Shown: positions 23,854 through 34,518 of the stretch, one piece after another
Layout: each line of letters opens with the position of its first letter
Numbering within the stretch: the first letter of the stretch is position 1
Notes under the pieces: generated by a model
Seen by the model: the letters and a program-made list of their open reading frames with translations, nothing else
Database searches by the model: none
Told to the model about the DNA's origin: nothing
Translations under genes and position numbers: made by a program
Assembly (NCBI GenBank): GCA_036971475.1
Contig: JBAIZL010000006.1
Span: forward strand, 5,257,501-5,321,500
Origin: Prosapia bicincta
Lineage: Eukaryota > Arthropoda > Insecta > Hemiptera > Cercopidae
Length of the DNA stretch: 64,000 bases
Direction: 5' to 3'

Positions 23854-24594
23854 AAGAATGTGAGCTAATAGAAGGAATTGAGACAAAAATATATTGTCAC
23901 AAGGAAAAGAAGTAAAAAACTCAATCCACACGAAATTTTGAAATACAATCCAAAAAAAACCCTAAAGTATTTATACGGGCTATGACAACGAAGAGTCATA
24001 AATTTGGTATCATTATCATAAATATGATATTAATTTGTTTGGCTGAATCTGTAATAGTATTTCTCCAACTTGCGGTAATTTGCACAAATGAGTTGATGAA
24101 GATAAGAAACCGCGGCACAACGTGTTTCACGTCCGGGTGGGCCGGAAGTCGGGAATGACGTCATGTACCTAACTTCCTGTCTGAGCCTTCCATAAGTCAT
24201 TGCTCTGTAGATGGAGTCAAGAAATGTTTTACACATCAAATACTGAAAATTACTTGAACGTTTCTACGGCTGAAATTTAAGACATAACTCCTAGAATGGT
24301 TTAGAACGAGTGTGGTTAAGGCACAGATGTTAATGATATTATTTAACTTTTGTAATCAACGAAAGTTGAATCATCGTTTTACTCCATTCCTTTCGTTGTC
24401 GAGAGGATTTAATTTAGCAAACAAAATATTCAACTACAGAACTTTTAACAGAATTAAGATCAATGTCTGTGAAAAATAAAATAAAACACAATCTGTGCTG
24501 GAACTCATTATACTTAACTTTCATAACAAATGTTAAAGAACTATTTTGACGAATAATCTAGAGTTTTTCCTAATCGAGAACATGCTTTTACTTA
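23852..24594. other. No supported feature
   Basis: After the repeat A flank, a GC-richer patch at 24060-24230 holds a 69-codon minus-strand frame without recognisable similarity. Otherwise AT-rich. Confidence 0.4.
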
Positions 24595-25028
<434 letters not shown>

Positions 25029-25564
25029 GAATCTAAAAACACGATTGACTTAACCAAGGGCTTCAATAAATGTTTATCATGTTATGAAATGATTATAGAG
25101 AACTTTATTCGATTGGAGTAAATTTTGTCTTCCATCTACTGGGTATTCTTCTTATGAAAATGCTTTAATGTAACTACTATTTTCAAGTAACACTTATTGG
25201 ATTTTAAAATTTATGAAAAGTATTGCAGTAAGTTGAAAAGTACTGATCCAAGTCTAGCCTTTTCGTTTAAGCATATGTTATTAAAATATACATTTCTAAA
25301 CAATAAAATGTTATTTCAAATATCACAATAAAAAGAGGTTAACATTTAAAAAAAAGAACATCTATTTTAATATAGATGTATGTTAGTTTAATATAAAATA
25401 GTACGGTAATTCCTGCAGAACTGTTTGATATAGGGTGTGTTTGTAGAATGGTAAATAGCCATTGTGACTTGACCAAAATTTATCGTTTTATACATATAAA
25501 ATAAATTTTTCTTGAAAACAAAAAATTCGATGTTGAAGAGGTCTTTGTAATGTATTACCCAAAC
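25029..25564. other. No supported feature
   Basis: AT-rich and unassigned. Confidence 0.4.
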
Positions 25565-26165
25565 ATGTTTAGGTAGGCTATGTTTGTAGGGTATGTGTGG
25601 GATATATGTAGGCTATGTGTGATGTATGGGCTATGTATGAGATATATGTAGGCTATGTAATGGCTATGTGTAGGTTATGTGTGGGCTGTGTGGGTTATAT
25701 GTTGCCTATGTGTGAGATATATGTAGGCTTCGTATGGGCTATGTGTGGGATATATGTAGGCTATGTGTGGTGTATGGGCTATATGTAGGCTATGTGTAGG
25801 TTATGTTTGGGATATATGTAGGCTATGTAATGGCTATGTGTAGGTTATGTGTGGGTTGTGTGGGGTATATAAAAGCTATGTATGGGATATGTGATGTCTA
25901 TGTATGGGCTATGTTTGGGATATACGTAGGCTATGTATGGGTTATGTGTGGGTTGTAGGTTATGGGTGGGCAGTGTGGGATATATGTAGGTTATGTGTGG
26001 GGTATATGTAGATTATGTATGGGCTACATGTCGGCTGTGTAGGATATATGTAGGCTATGTTTGGGTTGTGAGGGCTGTGTGTAGATTATGTATGGGATAT
26101 GTGTATGCTATGTATGGGCTGTGTGTAGGCTATGTGCAGCCTGTGTATTGGCTACGTGTATGCTA
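25565..26165 (+). repeat. Degenerate minisatellite, TATGTGTGGGATATATGTAGGC type
   Basis: Short units (about 11 bp, often paired to about 22 bp) built on GGCTATGTGTGGGATATATG repeat with substitutions over 600 bp. A 66-codon frame at 25993-26193 is a by-product of the repeat. Confidence 0.92.
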
Positions 26166-27663
26166 TATTATATTACAAAACGTGACTACATAAACTGATT
26201 AACAATGTGAAGCATATTGGGCTCCACTCCCTCACCGATAGGTTTGTTTGCATTCAGACTTTCGCCACTGGATGACGATTAAACACATTTTTTTCCAGTC
26301 ACGTACAACTGTCAGTGTATGCTAGCTAGCGTCACGCTTCTAAGATAAAACGCCGAGTATGTAGCATGTAGTGGTTTTTGTGTAACTTCATTACAAAGAT
26401 AATCTTTCTACGGACAATGAAATAATTTTTTTTTAATATCTCAGACATTTTGTACTAAAATTTATGACCTGTAGTAGCTTAATTCAGAATGATATTAGAG
26501 AATTTCTTGGCTGTATAACTCCGAGATATAGCTACAGACTTGAAATGCGCACAAGGGGTTTCCTGAGGAAGGTCAAGCAGATGTCTACCCCTTTCTCGCA
26601 TCTAAGCTTAGTGGTGAACAAGAAACAGTGATAATGGCGGACCGATGCTATAGCGGCTCCCCTTCTACTCCAAGCGTCAAAAAGGCCACTGCACATGGGC
26701 ACACGTCTCTTGCTATGGCTCATGACTTATACTTTTCACTATTTAGAAATAAACTGTAGTAAATTTATAACACAAAATATCCACTAACGAAAGTAATTTT
26801 TGAACAATAACGACCTTGTGAACAATTGGGTTCAATAGGCAGGGTTACTTTGCAACCGAAATATACCTACAATAAATAAAACATTATTGTGTTTAGAGAG
26901 TGTTTGTGTTATTTATTACAAATTCACCAATGTGTTATTTAATGGTTTGTACAATCTTGAGGGGAAAAATTACAGTGTTGAGCAGGTATGGTTACTAATC
27001 CAACTGCAACTATTACTTTACACATCAGAGTACGCTTTCAAGTGAAAGGACGATCAAATTATAATCTTCCTCTTATAGGCCTATGCAATGATGACTTGTT
27101 AAAACGGTACAAGAATTTGTTTTCTAATATAACGAAGCGTGAATTTTTAAAGTTTGGGTTACATTTATGGACGTTTGTTTTCACGCTATAAAATTTGGTT
27201 TTCACAATTTCCAAAATGGATGACATCTGATTAAGCTTCTTTAGCTTAACTATAACGGATACAGTCGACGGAAGTTCCCGATAGAGATTTCCTCTACAAC
27301 GATGCCGGAGAATAGAAATTTGTGCGTCACTATTAAATACTATACTACTATAACGAACGGGTTAATAAATAGGGCAATTGGACGGAAATCTACATAACAC
27401 GAGCTGGGTTTAAAAATAAATTTGCTCAATCTTATAACTAAACTGGCAATTCTGCTATAATGGTAGTGAACTGTTTATTGCTAATTGTTAATTTTTTACG
27501 TTTTTTATTCATAAATGTTGATTATTTTCGTACTATGAGTGTTGGTAAGCACTCATATTTAGCAACCCGATGTAGTAATTTCATGTAAACTTTATTTATC
27601 TTACATCAAGTACGTTTTAAAAGTGTGTTGTAAATTCAAGGACTTAGTAAATAAGATCTAATA
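26166..27663. other. No supported feature
   Basis: Mixed composition with short frames (63 codons minus at 26532-26723; 67 codons plus at 26988-27191). No family or splice structure recognised. Confidence 0.4.
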
Positions 27664-27939
27664 CAGGAGTTCTAACTTTTTTAAAACAAAGAGCCCCTTA
27701 CTGCATTCTAGTAAAAAATCGTAACCCTCTCTTTAATTTTTAAAGTTATACACGAAAAAGATGTTATGTAGGATAACTGAGGGGGAGGGGGTATTAAAGC
27801 AAAATCAAAATACGCTAGTCAAAGAATTTATTTTTCCTTATTACCTTTTATATTTCCGAAATTTTTATTTACAAGACATTTAAAAATGTTTCGAAAGCAA
27901 ACGTCCCCACTATATTAGTTTACAGTTTGAGAAACGCTG
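27664..27939. mobile_element. Possible hAT-like MITE, 276 bp
   Basis: The left end CAGGAGTTCTAACTTTTTTA and the right end (minus strand CAGCGTTTCTCAAACTG) share the CAG..GTTTCT.AAC pattern of hAT termini, and GAGCCCCTTA near the left end is also typical. The flanking 8-mers do not match, so this is an old or tentative copy. Confidence 0.4.
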
Positions 27940-28969
27940 GTCATATTTTTAAATACTGGTGTTGTGAATACGTCTGCACAGAATATATTGCACCACATTG
28001 ATTTTGATTTCAGGGACAATTTTTATTTGAATAATTGATTTAATTTAATTATTAAAACTGTATGTACTTACAAACAAAAATTTAACTTCCTCTTTTTTTT
28101 ACTACCTTCGATTTCTTTTTAAAAAGATTTTACAGTAAATAAATAGAAAAACCAATGCAAACAAATTTAAACCTCGAACGCCTCCACAAGAATATTCCCA
28201 CCTATGAAACTAGGCCGGATTTACGAGAGAAACGGTAATGATCCAATGTCCCGGACACGCTATTGTATTTTGAAAGCCGACCTTAATGAAACTGTTGGGC
28301 AGTTCATGCGAGCAAATCCAAGCTTCCGTCCCCGAACAGTGTCCATTCGTTTTTGTCTAGTGTTTAGGATCAAGTATCAACATAAAACGTCTAATTCAGC
28401 TAAAATGCTTCCAACAATAGAAAGTTAAACCTTCAGTGTGGAATTTCTTTTAAATTTCGGAATGTAAAAACTAAAACTAGATTTTAAATCTTAGGTAACT
28501 TGTATTATCAGTTATTTTTTATAAATTTTGTGGTATTGGAGTTGTTTCTAATATTTTTATTTTAATATATTGTACCACTCTTGATATTGTAATAAAACTA
28601 GAGCTAATGAAAATCAAGGTCCCATTGTTTTAAACCCACATGTGGAAAGATTTATTGAGAAAATTTCTGAAAATACATCCTCAAACATTTGGAGTACTTT
28701 TACATTTTGAACAATTTTGAACGATTACAGAAATTACCCCGAAGAAAAGCCATCATCTATGAGGGCTTGAAACTTATATCCTTCAGCGGAGCGATCTTGA
28801 CTCCAAATAAGCCTACTGAGTAAGACACTAAGTTTATATCTTTTCCTACCCACCTAAGCGATGATGGTCTATGCGCTTAAGCTTAAAATGCAAATCTTTA
28901 AAAAATTGTAAATGTCGCTCTTGCTCTAAGGGAACTTCGTTAAATGGTTTTTCTTTGTACAGTTAGCTC
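27940..28969. other. No supported feature
   Basis: A 74-codon frame at 28204-28428 is unrecognised. The rest is AT-rich. Confidence 0.4.
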
Positions 28970-29275
28970 TTAGGTCTAATGGGTTGGCTAAATGCCCGCA
29001 CAGGACCAAGTTTTGAGTCTGAGCGCCCGGCCCCTAAGTAAGGCTAGCAGAGAGTGTATAAAGGTCCGAACTAATAAAACGAGGTATTCAGTTGAGAAAA
29101 CCTTGCCGTTCGGAAAGGTCTACTGGTCCCGAGCAGTGTCTGGTTGTAGTTCGTCTCGTCCCATTGGCGGGCCGGACTACAGTCCAGGTCTTATAGTGGA
29201 GTCGCCTCTTGCAGATTGGTACCACGGATCGTCCCAAGCCTCCTGTCTCGGGCAAGCGCTATTTGATTGAAACTA
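28970..29275 (+). repeat. GC-rich dispersed repeat B, copy 1
   Basis: Shares with 36868-37200, in the same order and orientation, GGACCAAGT, AGTCTG, CCGGCCC, TAAGTAAGGC, ATAAAGGTCCGA, TCTACTGGTCCCGAG, GTTCGTCT and TCTTATAG. Its GC content stands out from the surroundings. A TATAAAGG box inside and an A-rich tail near 29420 would suit an LTR or a transcribed retroelement, but no family is recognised. Confidence 0.6.
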
Positions 29276-30200
29276 TTTTGATTGCTTGTATACAGTGAGA
29301 ATATAACTCGTAGTGTGGATAACCCGGGCGGGTGGGCGGTGCCCAAAATCTGTTTGTCGTGAAAGTGCCGAAAAGGTTGTGTACTGTAACCGTAAATAAA
29401 CAGAAAACCTTCCCTAAACAAAAAAAAAAAAACAAAAAACACCCGATAAAAATACATGAAACATTTTAGAAACACTTTAAAAACACTCAAGAACAGACAC
29501 ATGCTCAGAATCAACGAGAAACAGAACCGGAATGTAATCGCGAACGGGAAGTCCAACACCTCAAGTGATACATAGTTAATAAAGTGATAGCAGCTTGTTT
29601 ATAGGTGAAAGTGAGAAAAAGGTGAACATATTCTTTTGTAACATTATTTTACGTAATGTTGCATATAAAAACAGCTTCAGAAAACAAAACGAGATACAGT
29701 ATTAATTTTAAAATGTAAAATAAAATTTATAAAATGTAAATTATAAAATAAAGATCCTGGCTGAGACAGATATCATATACAAAAAAACCTGATTTGCTAG
29801 ATGCGCAGCAACGGTGCGCGGAAGTTACAAAACTCGCGTGGTCGCTTCAAGTAGTTCTCTTCCTTGGCGAAATGTAGGGCGATACAGACGTTTTCAAGAT
29901 CTGAAGAGCAAAGGGATGATTTTATTTTAAATTGTTAATAATGTAAAAGTTATTTAAAATTTATTATTTTTTTTTTGAAGAAATGTTGCTAAGTTAAGAT
30001 ACAACACCAGGCGAGAGTACAAATCTCGATCAACGCCGATCCAAGATGCAGAATGGCGAGATCTAAATCCGGGGCCATGTTTTTCCTACATCGTTTGTTA
30101 AAACACAGCTAAGTCATAATTTTAAGACATAAAGTGATGAAAAAGGAAAAATTTAACTTTTAAACTTTAACCGGTCCCGGCATAATAAAGCTAATAATAT
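29276..30200. other. No supported feature
   Basis: Contains an A-tract at 29419-29442, a 122-codon minus-strand frame (29191-29559) that I read as low-complexity noise, and GC-richer patches. Nothing identified. Confidence 0.35.
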
Positions 30201-30397
30201 ATACACAAAAACCTCTTAACCACAAACTTTCTTTAATTTACCCTTATGTACATTTCAGTTACAAAGTTATCATCTTCAGAGGGATAACATACAAAGACAG
30301 TCTTTGTATGTTATCCCTCTGAGGATGGTTACTTTGTAACTGAAATGTACATAAGGGTAAATTAAAGAAAGTTTGTGGTTAAGAGGTTTTTGTGTAT
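30201..30397. mobile_element. Near-perfect palindrome of PLE-like ends, ~200 bp
   Basis: The arms 30201-30296 and 30302-30397 are almost exact reverse complements with a loop of only a few bases. The plus copy of the hairpin (30319-30345) reads CTGAGGA, T, GGTTAC, TTT, GTAACT, GAAA; the minus copy is at 30253-30279 with CTGAAGA. Same family as the solitary end at 19895-20035. Confidence 0.8.
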
Positions 30398-31317
30398 TTA
30401 TTATTAAATTCAACCACAGTATATTCCTAATAAATAGTAATAATAATGCTAGTTTTTATTTCTGAAATATGGGAAGTGTAAATTCATTTGTGTGATGTAA
30501 TAGCAAAATTTTAATGTCTGATAGACAGATTGAAATGTATTTTAAATAACGTAAAAGCAATCTCATGTGGATATCATGTGCCATGCCATAGATTTTTTCA
30601 ATAATATAAAGTTTTATAAATTTTAGTATGTAAAACAATTAATAGAAAAACATAAAATAGCATACACATTTCAAATGTAATTTGGTTTTGTATTTCATAT
30701 TTTTTTGTGCAGTAAAATTTGATTTATTTAAATTAATATTTGTTGTTTAAATTATTTATTGAACGCACCATTCTTATGTTCAATTAAACTCTTGACATTG
30801 CAGGTCAAATAACTAATTGTGTAACAAACTACTGCAATAATTAAACCATAATATCCAACACGTTACACTTTCAATAAAAAATAAACGGTCCATTCTCAAA
30901 CCGACACTGGATTCAATAGAAATCAATAACTGACAGATGTAATAAACAAAAACATTTTAGGCGATTCATTTCAAAAGGTCTACTTCTTAAAGGTTCGACT
31001 TATAAAAACTCTTCTAGTTCTGGATATTGCTTAAGGCTGCTACTGAACAAAAGTTTTCCGTTACTCTCTCCTTCTATAGACGGCTTTCTTGCCTACCGTG
31101 GCGGTTGATGCTAGATCCTAGTGTGACGATAGTGTTACAGATTGAAAATACCTTTCTAAAAAGCCAAACCCAAGTAGTGTTCGCACGTAAACGCGTTTAT
31201 GGCTGGGCTATTTTTATCACTGAACACGAAGCGCAAAAGGTTCACATTAGCTATGTATACAACTGTTCTTTGAGCTTAGCTTGTAAGCTTATGTTAAAAC
31301 AAATAAAAACTTACACA
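30398..31317. other. No supported feature
   Basis: AT-rich. A 105-codon frame at 31027-31344 shows no domain that I recognise and runs into the palindrome arm. Confidence 0.4.
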
Positions 31318-31656
31318 AAACTCAAAAAATTAATCATTTATTGACTCATACGTGTTTCAATGACAAAGTCACCATCATCAGTGAGTGTTACTACTACAAA
31401 CTCTAACTTACAACTAGGGTGAAAGTAAGGTTAAAATTCTATATTTATACAATAGGCGTTGCCACGCCCACCTGTCAAAACAACAGTTATTAACCCTACT
31501 TTAACATGATACATCAAATCGAAATTTTACACCTAACTCAATAATTACAATAACATTTTTAACCATAAAACATAATTACATAAAAACAAAATTGAAAATT
31601 AATATTTCAAGATTTTAACCAAAATGTTACAACAAAATTTTCTTGATCCACACTAA

Positions 31657-31824
31657 TTACATTATTAAAACACTTTGAATTGACACATTATTTACAATAT
31701 TATTTTTATTTCTATTAATATACAAAATTTCTCATGCATCCAATTCACTACACTTAACGTTTTTTAACAAGATTACATCGTCTACTTTAAATTCGTGCTT
31801 TCCCCCTAAACAATGTTTCGCCAT
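31657..31824 (-). pseudogene. PLE endonuclease C-terminal remnant, left arm
   Basis: Encodes AKHCLGGKHEFKVDDVI and further downstream KCSELDA, then a TGA, then EILYINRNKNN. This is the last third of a PLE GIY-YIG module: AKHC..H before the strand, then LD..E..YI. An in-frame stop and loss of everything upstream mark it as a fragment. Confidence 0.7.
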
Positions 31825-31863
31825 CGCAGACTTTCTTAGTATAACAGACCAGAAAAATCTACG

Positions 31864-32016
31864 ATGGCGAAACACTGTTTAGGGGAAAAGTACGAATTTA
31901 AAGTAGACTATGTAACCTTGTTAAAAAACGTTGTTAAGTGTAGTGAATTGGATGCACGAGAAACTTTGTATATTAATAGGAATAAAAATAATATTATAAA
32001 TAATGAGTCAATTTAA
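31864..32016 (+). pseudogene. PLE endonuclease C-terminal remnant, right arm
   Basis: Fifty codons from an internal ATG, with AKHCLGEKYEFKVDY, KCSELDARETLYINRNKN and a TAA. Compared with the left-arm copy it has no premature stop. The catalytic GIY-YIG half is missing, so it cannot be an active enzyme. Confidence 0.7.
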
Positions 32017-32395
32017 AGTGTTTATTAATGGTAATTAGTGTGGATCAAGAAAATTTTATTGTAACTTTTTGTTTAAATCTTGAAATAATAATAAACTGAA
32101 ATAGTAATTATCTATTTTGTTTATATGTAATTACGTTGTATGGTTAAAAATGTTATTGTAATTATTGAGTTAGGTGTAAAATTTCTATATGATGTATCAT
32201 GTTAAAGTAGGGTTAATAACTGTTGTTTTGACAGGTGGGCGTGGCAACGCCTACTGTATAAATATAGAATTGTAACCTTACTTTCACCCGAGTTGTAAGT
32301 TAGATTTTGTAGCTGTAACACTCACTGATGACTTTGTCATTAAAATGCGTATGAGTCAATAAATGATTAATTTGTGAGTTTTGAGTATGTGTTTA

Positions 32396-32896
32396 TTTGT
32401 ATTAGCAATGTGGCTGGCCAGTTTCTGGTTGTGATAAGAAGATTACGAGATAAGTAACTAAGCGCAACTGTGTAAATATGTAAATCCAAACCCCTGTAAA
32501 TAAAACTGCTGTACACAGAGCGAGTGTTCTGATTGCGTAGGTCTAGGACTACGGAAACCCATTGGAGCCGACAGATAGGGTTATCGTAATAGATATGGAG
32601 CTAACATAATGCCATCTCATAATGTTGCAGGGGGCTCTGGTGGTGTTATCCACGTCAGTAACTATTACTATGCAGCTAAGGAGGTCGGCCTTAATTTTAA
32701 GTATAGTAGGTCTACATAAAAATTCTAATCAGGAATAACACAATGTAAAACATGTTTAAACATTTCATAAAGAGTCACCAGCTTTAATGAACAAGTTTCC
32801 TTGCATTTAATATACAAAACAAATTACACTATAAACGCCATTTAGATTTGCCATTAAATATTCTGTTATTCCTAATAAATAGAATTACGTTCGGCC
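32396..32896. other. No supported feature
   Basis: Unassigned sequence. The last 8 bases (32889-32896, GTTCGGCC) are the left target duplication of the neighbouring element. Confidence 0.4.
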
Positions 32897-33009
32897 ACGG
32901 GATGGTCGATATTTTCTGTCACGGTGACTTGTCACTTATATTCGTTTGTCGCTGGTGGTACCAGTGACAAAATATAAAAAATGCCAGTTCCAGGGAAAAT
33001 GAATCGATC

Positions 33010-34200
33010 GGAAGTTGTCTCCGTTGTGATTGGGCAAAATGTCGCTGTCACTGGATGAAACGGCTGTTATTTGTTGATTTGTCGCTGTCACTGGCTCTGC
33101 TCTCATCGCTCGGTTCATGGTGTAACGTTGTTGACTGAAGGAGAGAGGGGGTGTCTCTGTTGTGATTGGGCAAAATGTCGCTGTCACTGGATAAAACGGC
33201 TGTTATTGGTTGATTTGTCGCTGTCACTGGCTCTGCTCTCATCGCTCGGTTCATGGTGTAACGTTGTTGACTGAAGTAGAGAAGGGGGTTTTTCTGTTGT
33301 GATTGGGCAAAATGTCGCTGTCACTGGATAAAACGGCTGTTACTGGTTGATTTGTCGCTGTCACTGGCTCTGCTCTCATCGCTCGGTTCATGGTGTAACG
33401 TTGTTGACTGAAGGAGAGAGGGGGTGTCTCTGTTGTGATTGGGCAAAATGTCGCTGTCACTGGATAAAACGGCTGTTATTGGTTGATTTGTCGCTGTCAT
33501 TGGCTCTGCTCTCATCGCTCGGTTCGTGGTGTAACGTTGTTGACTGAAGGAGAGAGGGGGTGTTTCTGTTGCAATTGGGCAAAATGTCGCTGTCACTGGA
33601 TAAAACGGCTGTTATTGGTTGATTTGTCGCTGTCACTGGCTCTGCTCTCATCGCTCGGTTCATGGTGTAACGACGTTGACTGAAGGAGAGAGGGGGGAGG
33701 GGGTTGTCTCCGTTGTGATTGGGCAAAATGTCGCTGTCACTGGATAAAACGGCTGTTACTGGTTGATTTGTCGCTGTCACTGGCTCTGCTCTCATCGCTC
33801 GGTTCATGGTGTAACGTTGTTGACTGAAGGAGAGAGGGGGTGTCTCTGTTGTGATTGGGCAAAATGTCGCTGTCACTGGATAAAACGGCTGTTATTGGTT
33901 GATTTGTCGCTGTCATTGGCTCTGCTCTCATCGCTCGGTTCGTGGTGTAACGTTGTTGACTGAAGGAGAGAGGGGGTGTTTCTGTTGCAATTGGGCAAAA
34001 TGTCGCTGTCACTGGATAAAACGGCTGTTACTGGTTGATTTGTCGCTGTCACTGGCTCTGCTCTCATCGCTCGGTTCATGGTGTAACGTTGTTGACTGAA
34101 GGAGAGAGGGGGGTGTCTCTGTTGTGATTAGGCAAAATGTCGCTGTCACGACTGAAAGCCACTGATATTTTATCACGGAGTCACTGGTTGATTTGTCGCT
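33010..34200 (+). repeat. 136-bp tandem array, nine units
   Basis: The anchor ATTGGGCAAAATGTCGC occurs at 33029, 33165, 33302, 33438, 33574, 33718, 33854, 33990 and (as ATTAGG) 34127, giving spacings of 136, 137, 136, 136, 144, 136, 136 and 137. Units 33438-33853 and 33854-34126 show a three-unit repeat with a 416-bp offset, including the shared variants GTTGCAATTGG and TTCGTGG. Both strands are open for 66-139 codons because the unit lacks stops; I treat these as artefacts. Confidence 0.95.
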
Positions 34201-34322
34201 GTGACAGGTTCGACTCATTTACATCGAGTATGGGTGGTCGATTTGTGTCAGGTTTTAAAATAGTGACAGTGATGTGTACAGCAGATGTTATTCCGCAATC
34301 GGTAGTTTGTTCTTAATTTCGT

Positions 34323-34424
34323 ATGAGTTTATTTTTAAATAAAACAAGCCTTCCGAAAAAGAAAAAGCGAGGTCCAGTGTGGTATGCTTGCCTGTTATTG
34401 ACACATACAGAGCTGTCTCAGTAA
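34323..34424 (+). pseudogene. N-terminal stub of a hAT-like transposase
   Basis: ATG at 34323 opens 33 codons to a TAA at 34422. Residues 1-20 read MSLFLNKTSLPKKKKRGPVW. The basic run looks like a nuclear localisation signal, and the RGPVW stretch resembles the beginning of a BED zinc finger as placed at the N-terminus of many hAT transposases. The frame then ends, and the right terminal region follows within 90 bp, so the rest of the enzyme has been deleted. Assignment rests on this short match and on its place inside an element with hAT ends. Confidence 0.4.
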
Positions 34425-34518
34425 CCCTTGTCACCGGTATTAAAGTCACCGGTAAAAGTCACTGATCCAAGCTTGGCACTGTTACTAAGTTACTGGATCG
34501 ACCATCCCTAGTTCGGTC

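Larger units (their letters stand above)
31318..32395. mobile_element. 1.08-kb palindrome of two PLE 3' ends
   Basis: The arms are inverted copies centred near 31845, each made of the tail of the GIY-YIG reading frame, about 350 bp of 3' sequence, the hairpin, and a terminal ATAAATGATTAATTTG tail. The left hairpin (minus, 31354-31381) is CTGATGA, T, GGTGAC, TTT, GTCATT, GAAAC. The right one (from 32325) has lost several bases. The pair is head to head with 3' ends outward. Confidence 0.85.
32897..34510 (+). mobile_element. hAT-type non-autonomous element carrying an internal tandem array
   Basis: Ends are (A/T)(C/A)GGGATGGTCGAT in inverted orientation, TAGGG-type as in many hAT elements. The flanking 8-mers GTTCGGCC (32889-32896) and GTTCGGTC (34511-34518) differ at one base, as expected for an aged 8-bp duplication. 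The interior has a 136-bp array (33010-34200) and, at 34323, the start of a transposase-like reading frame. GTCAC or GTGAC motifs are dense near both ends and inside the array. Without a full transposase it would depend on a relative for movement. Confidence 0.8.

Noticed and set aside
32936..34218. Many 66-139 codon frames on both strands in the 136-bp array as protein genes
   Set aside because: The same peptides recur in each unit on both strands because the unit lacks stop codons. There is no start or splice context and no family similarity.
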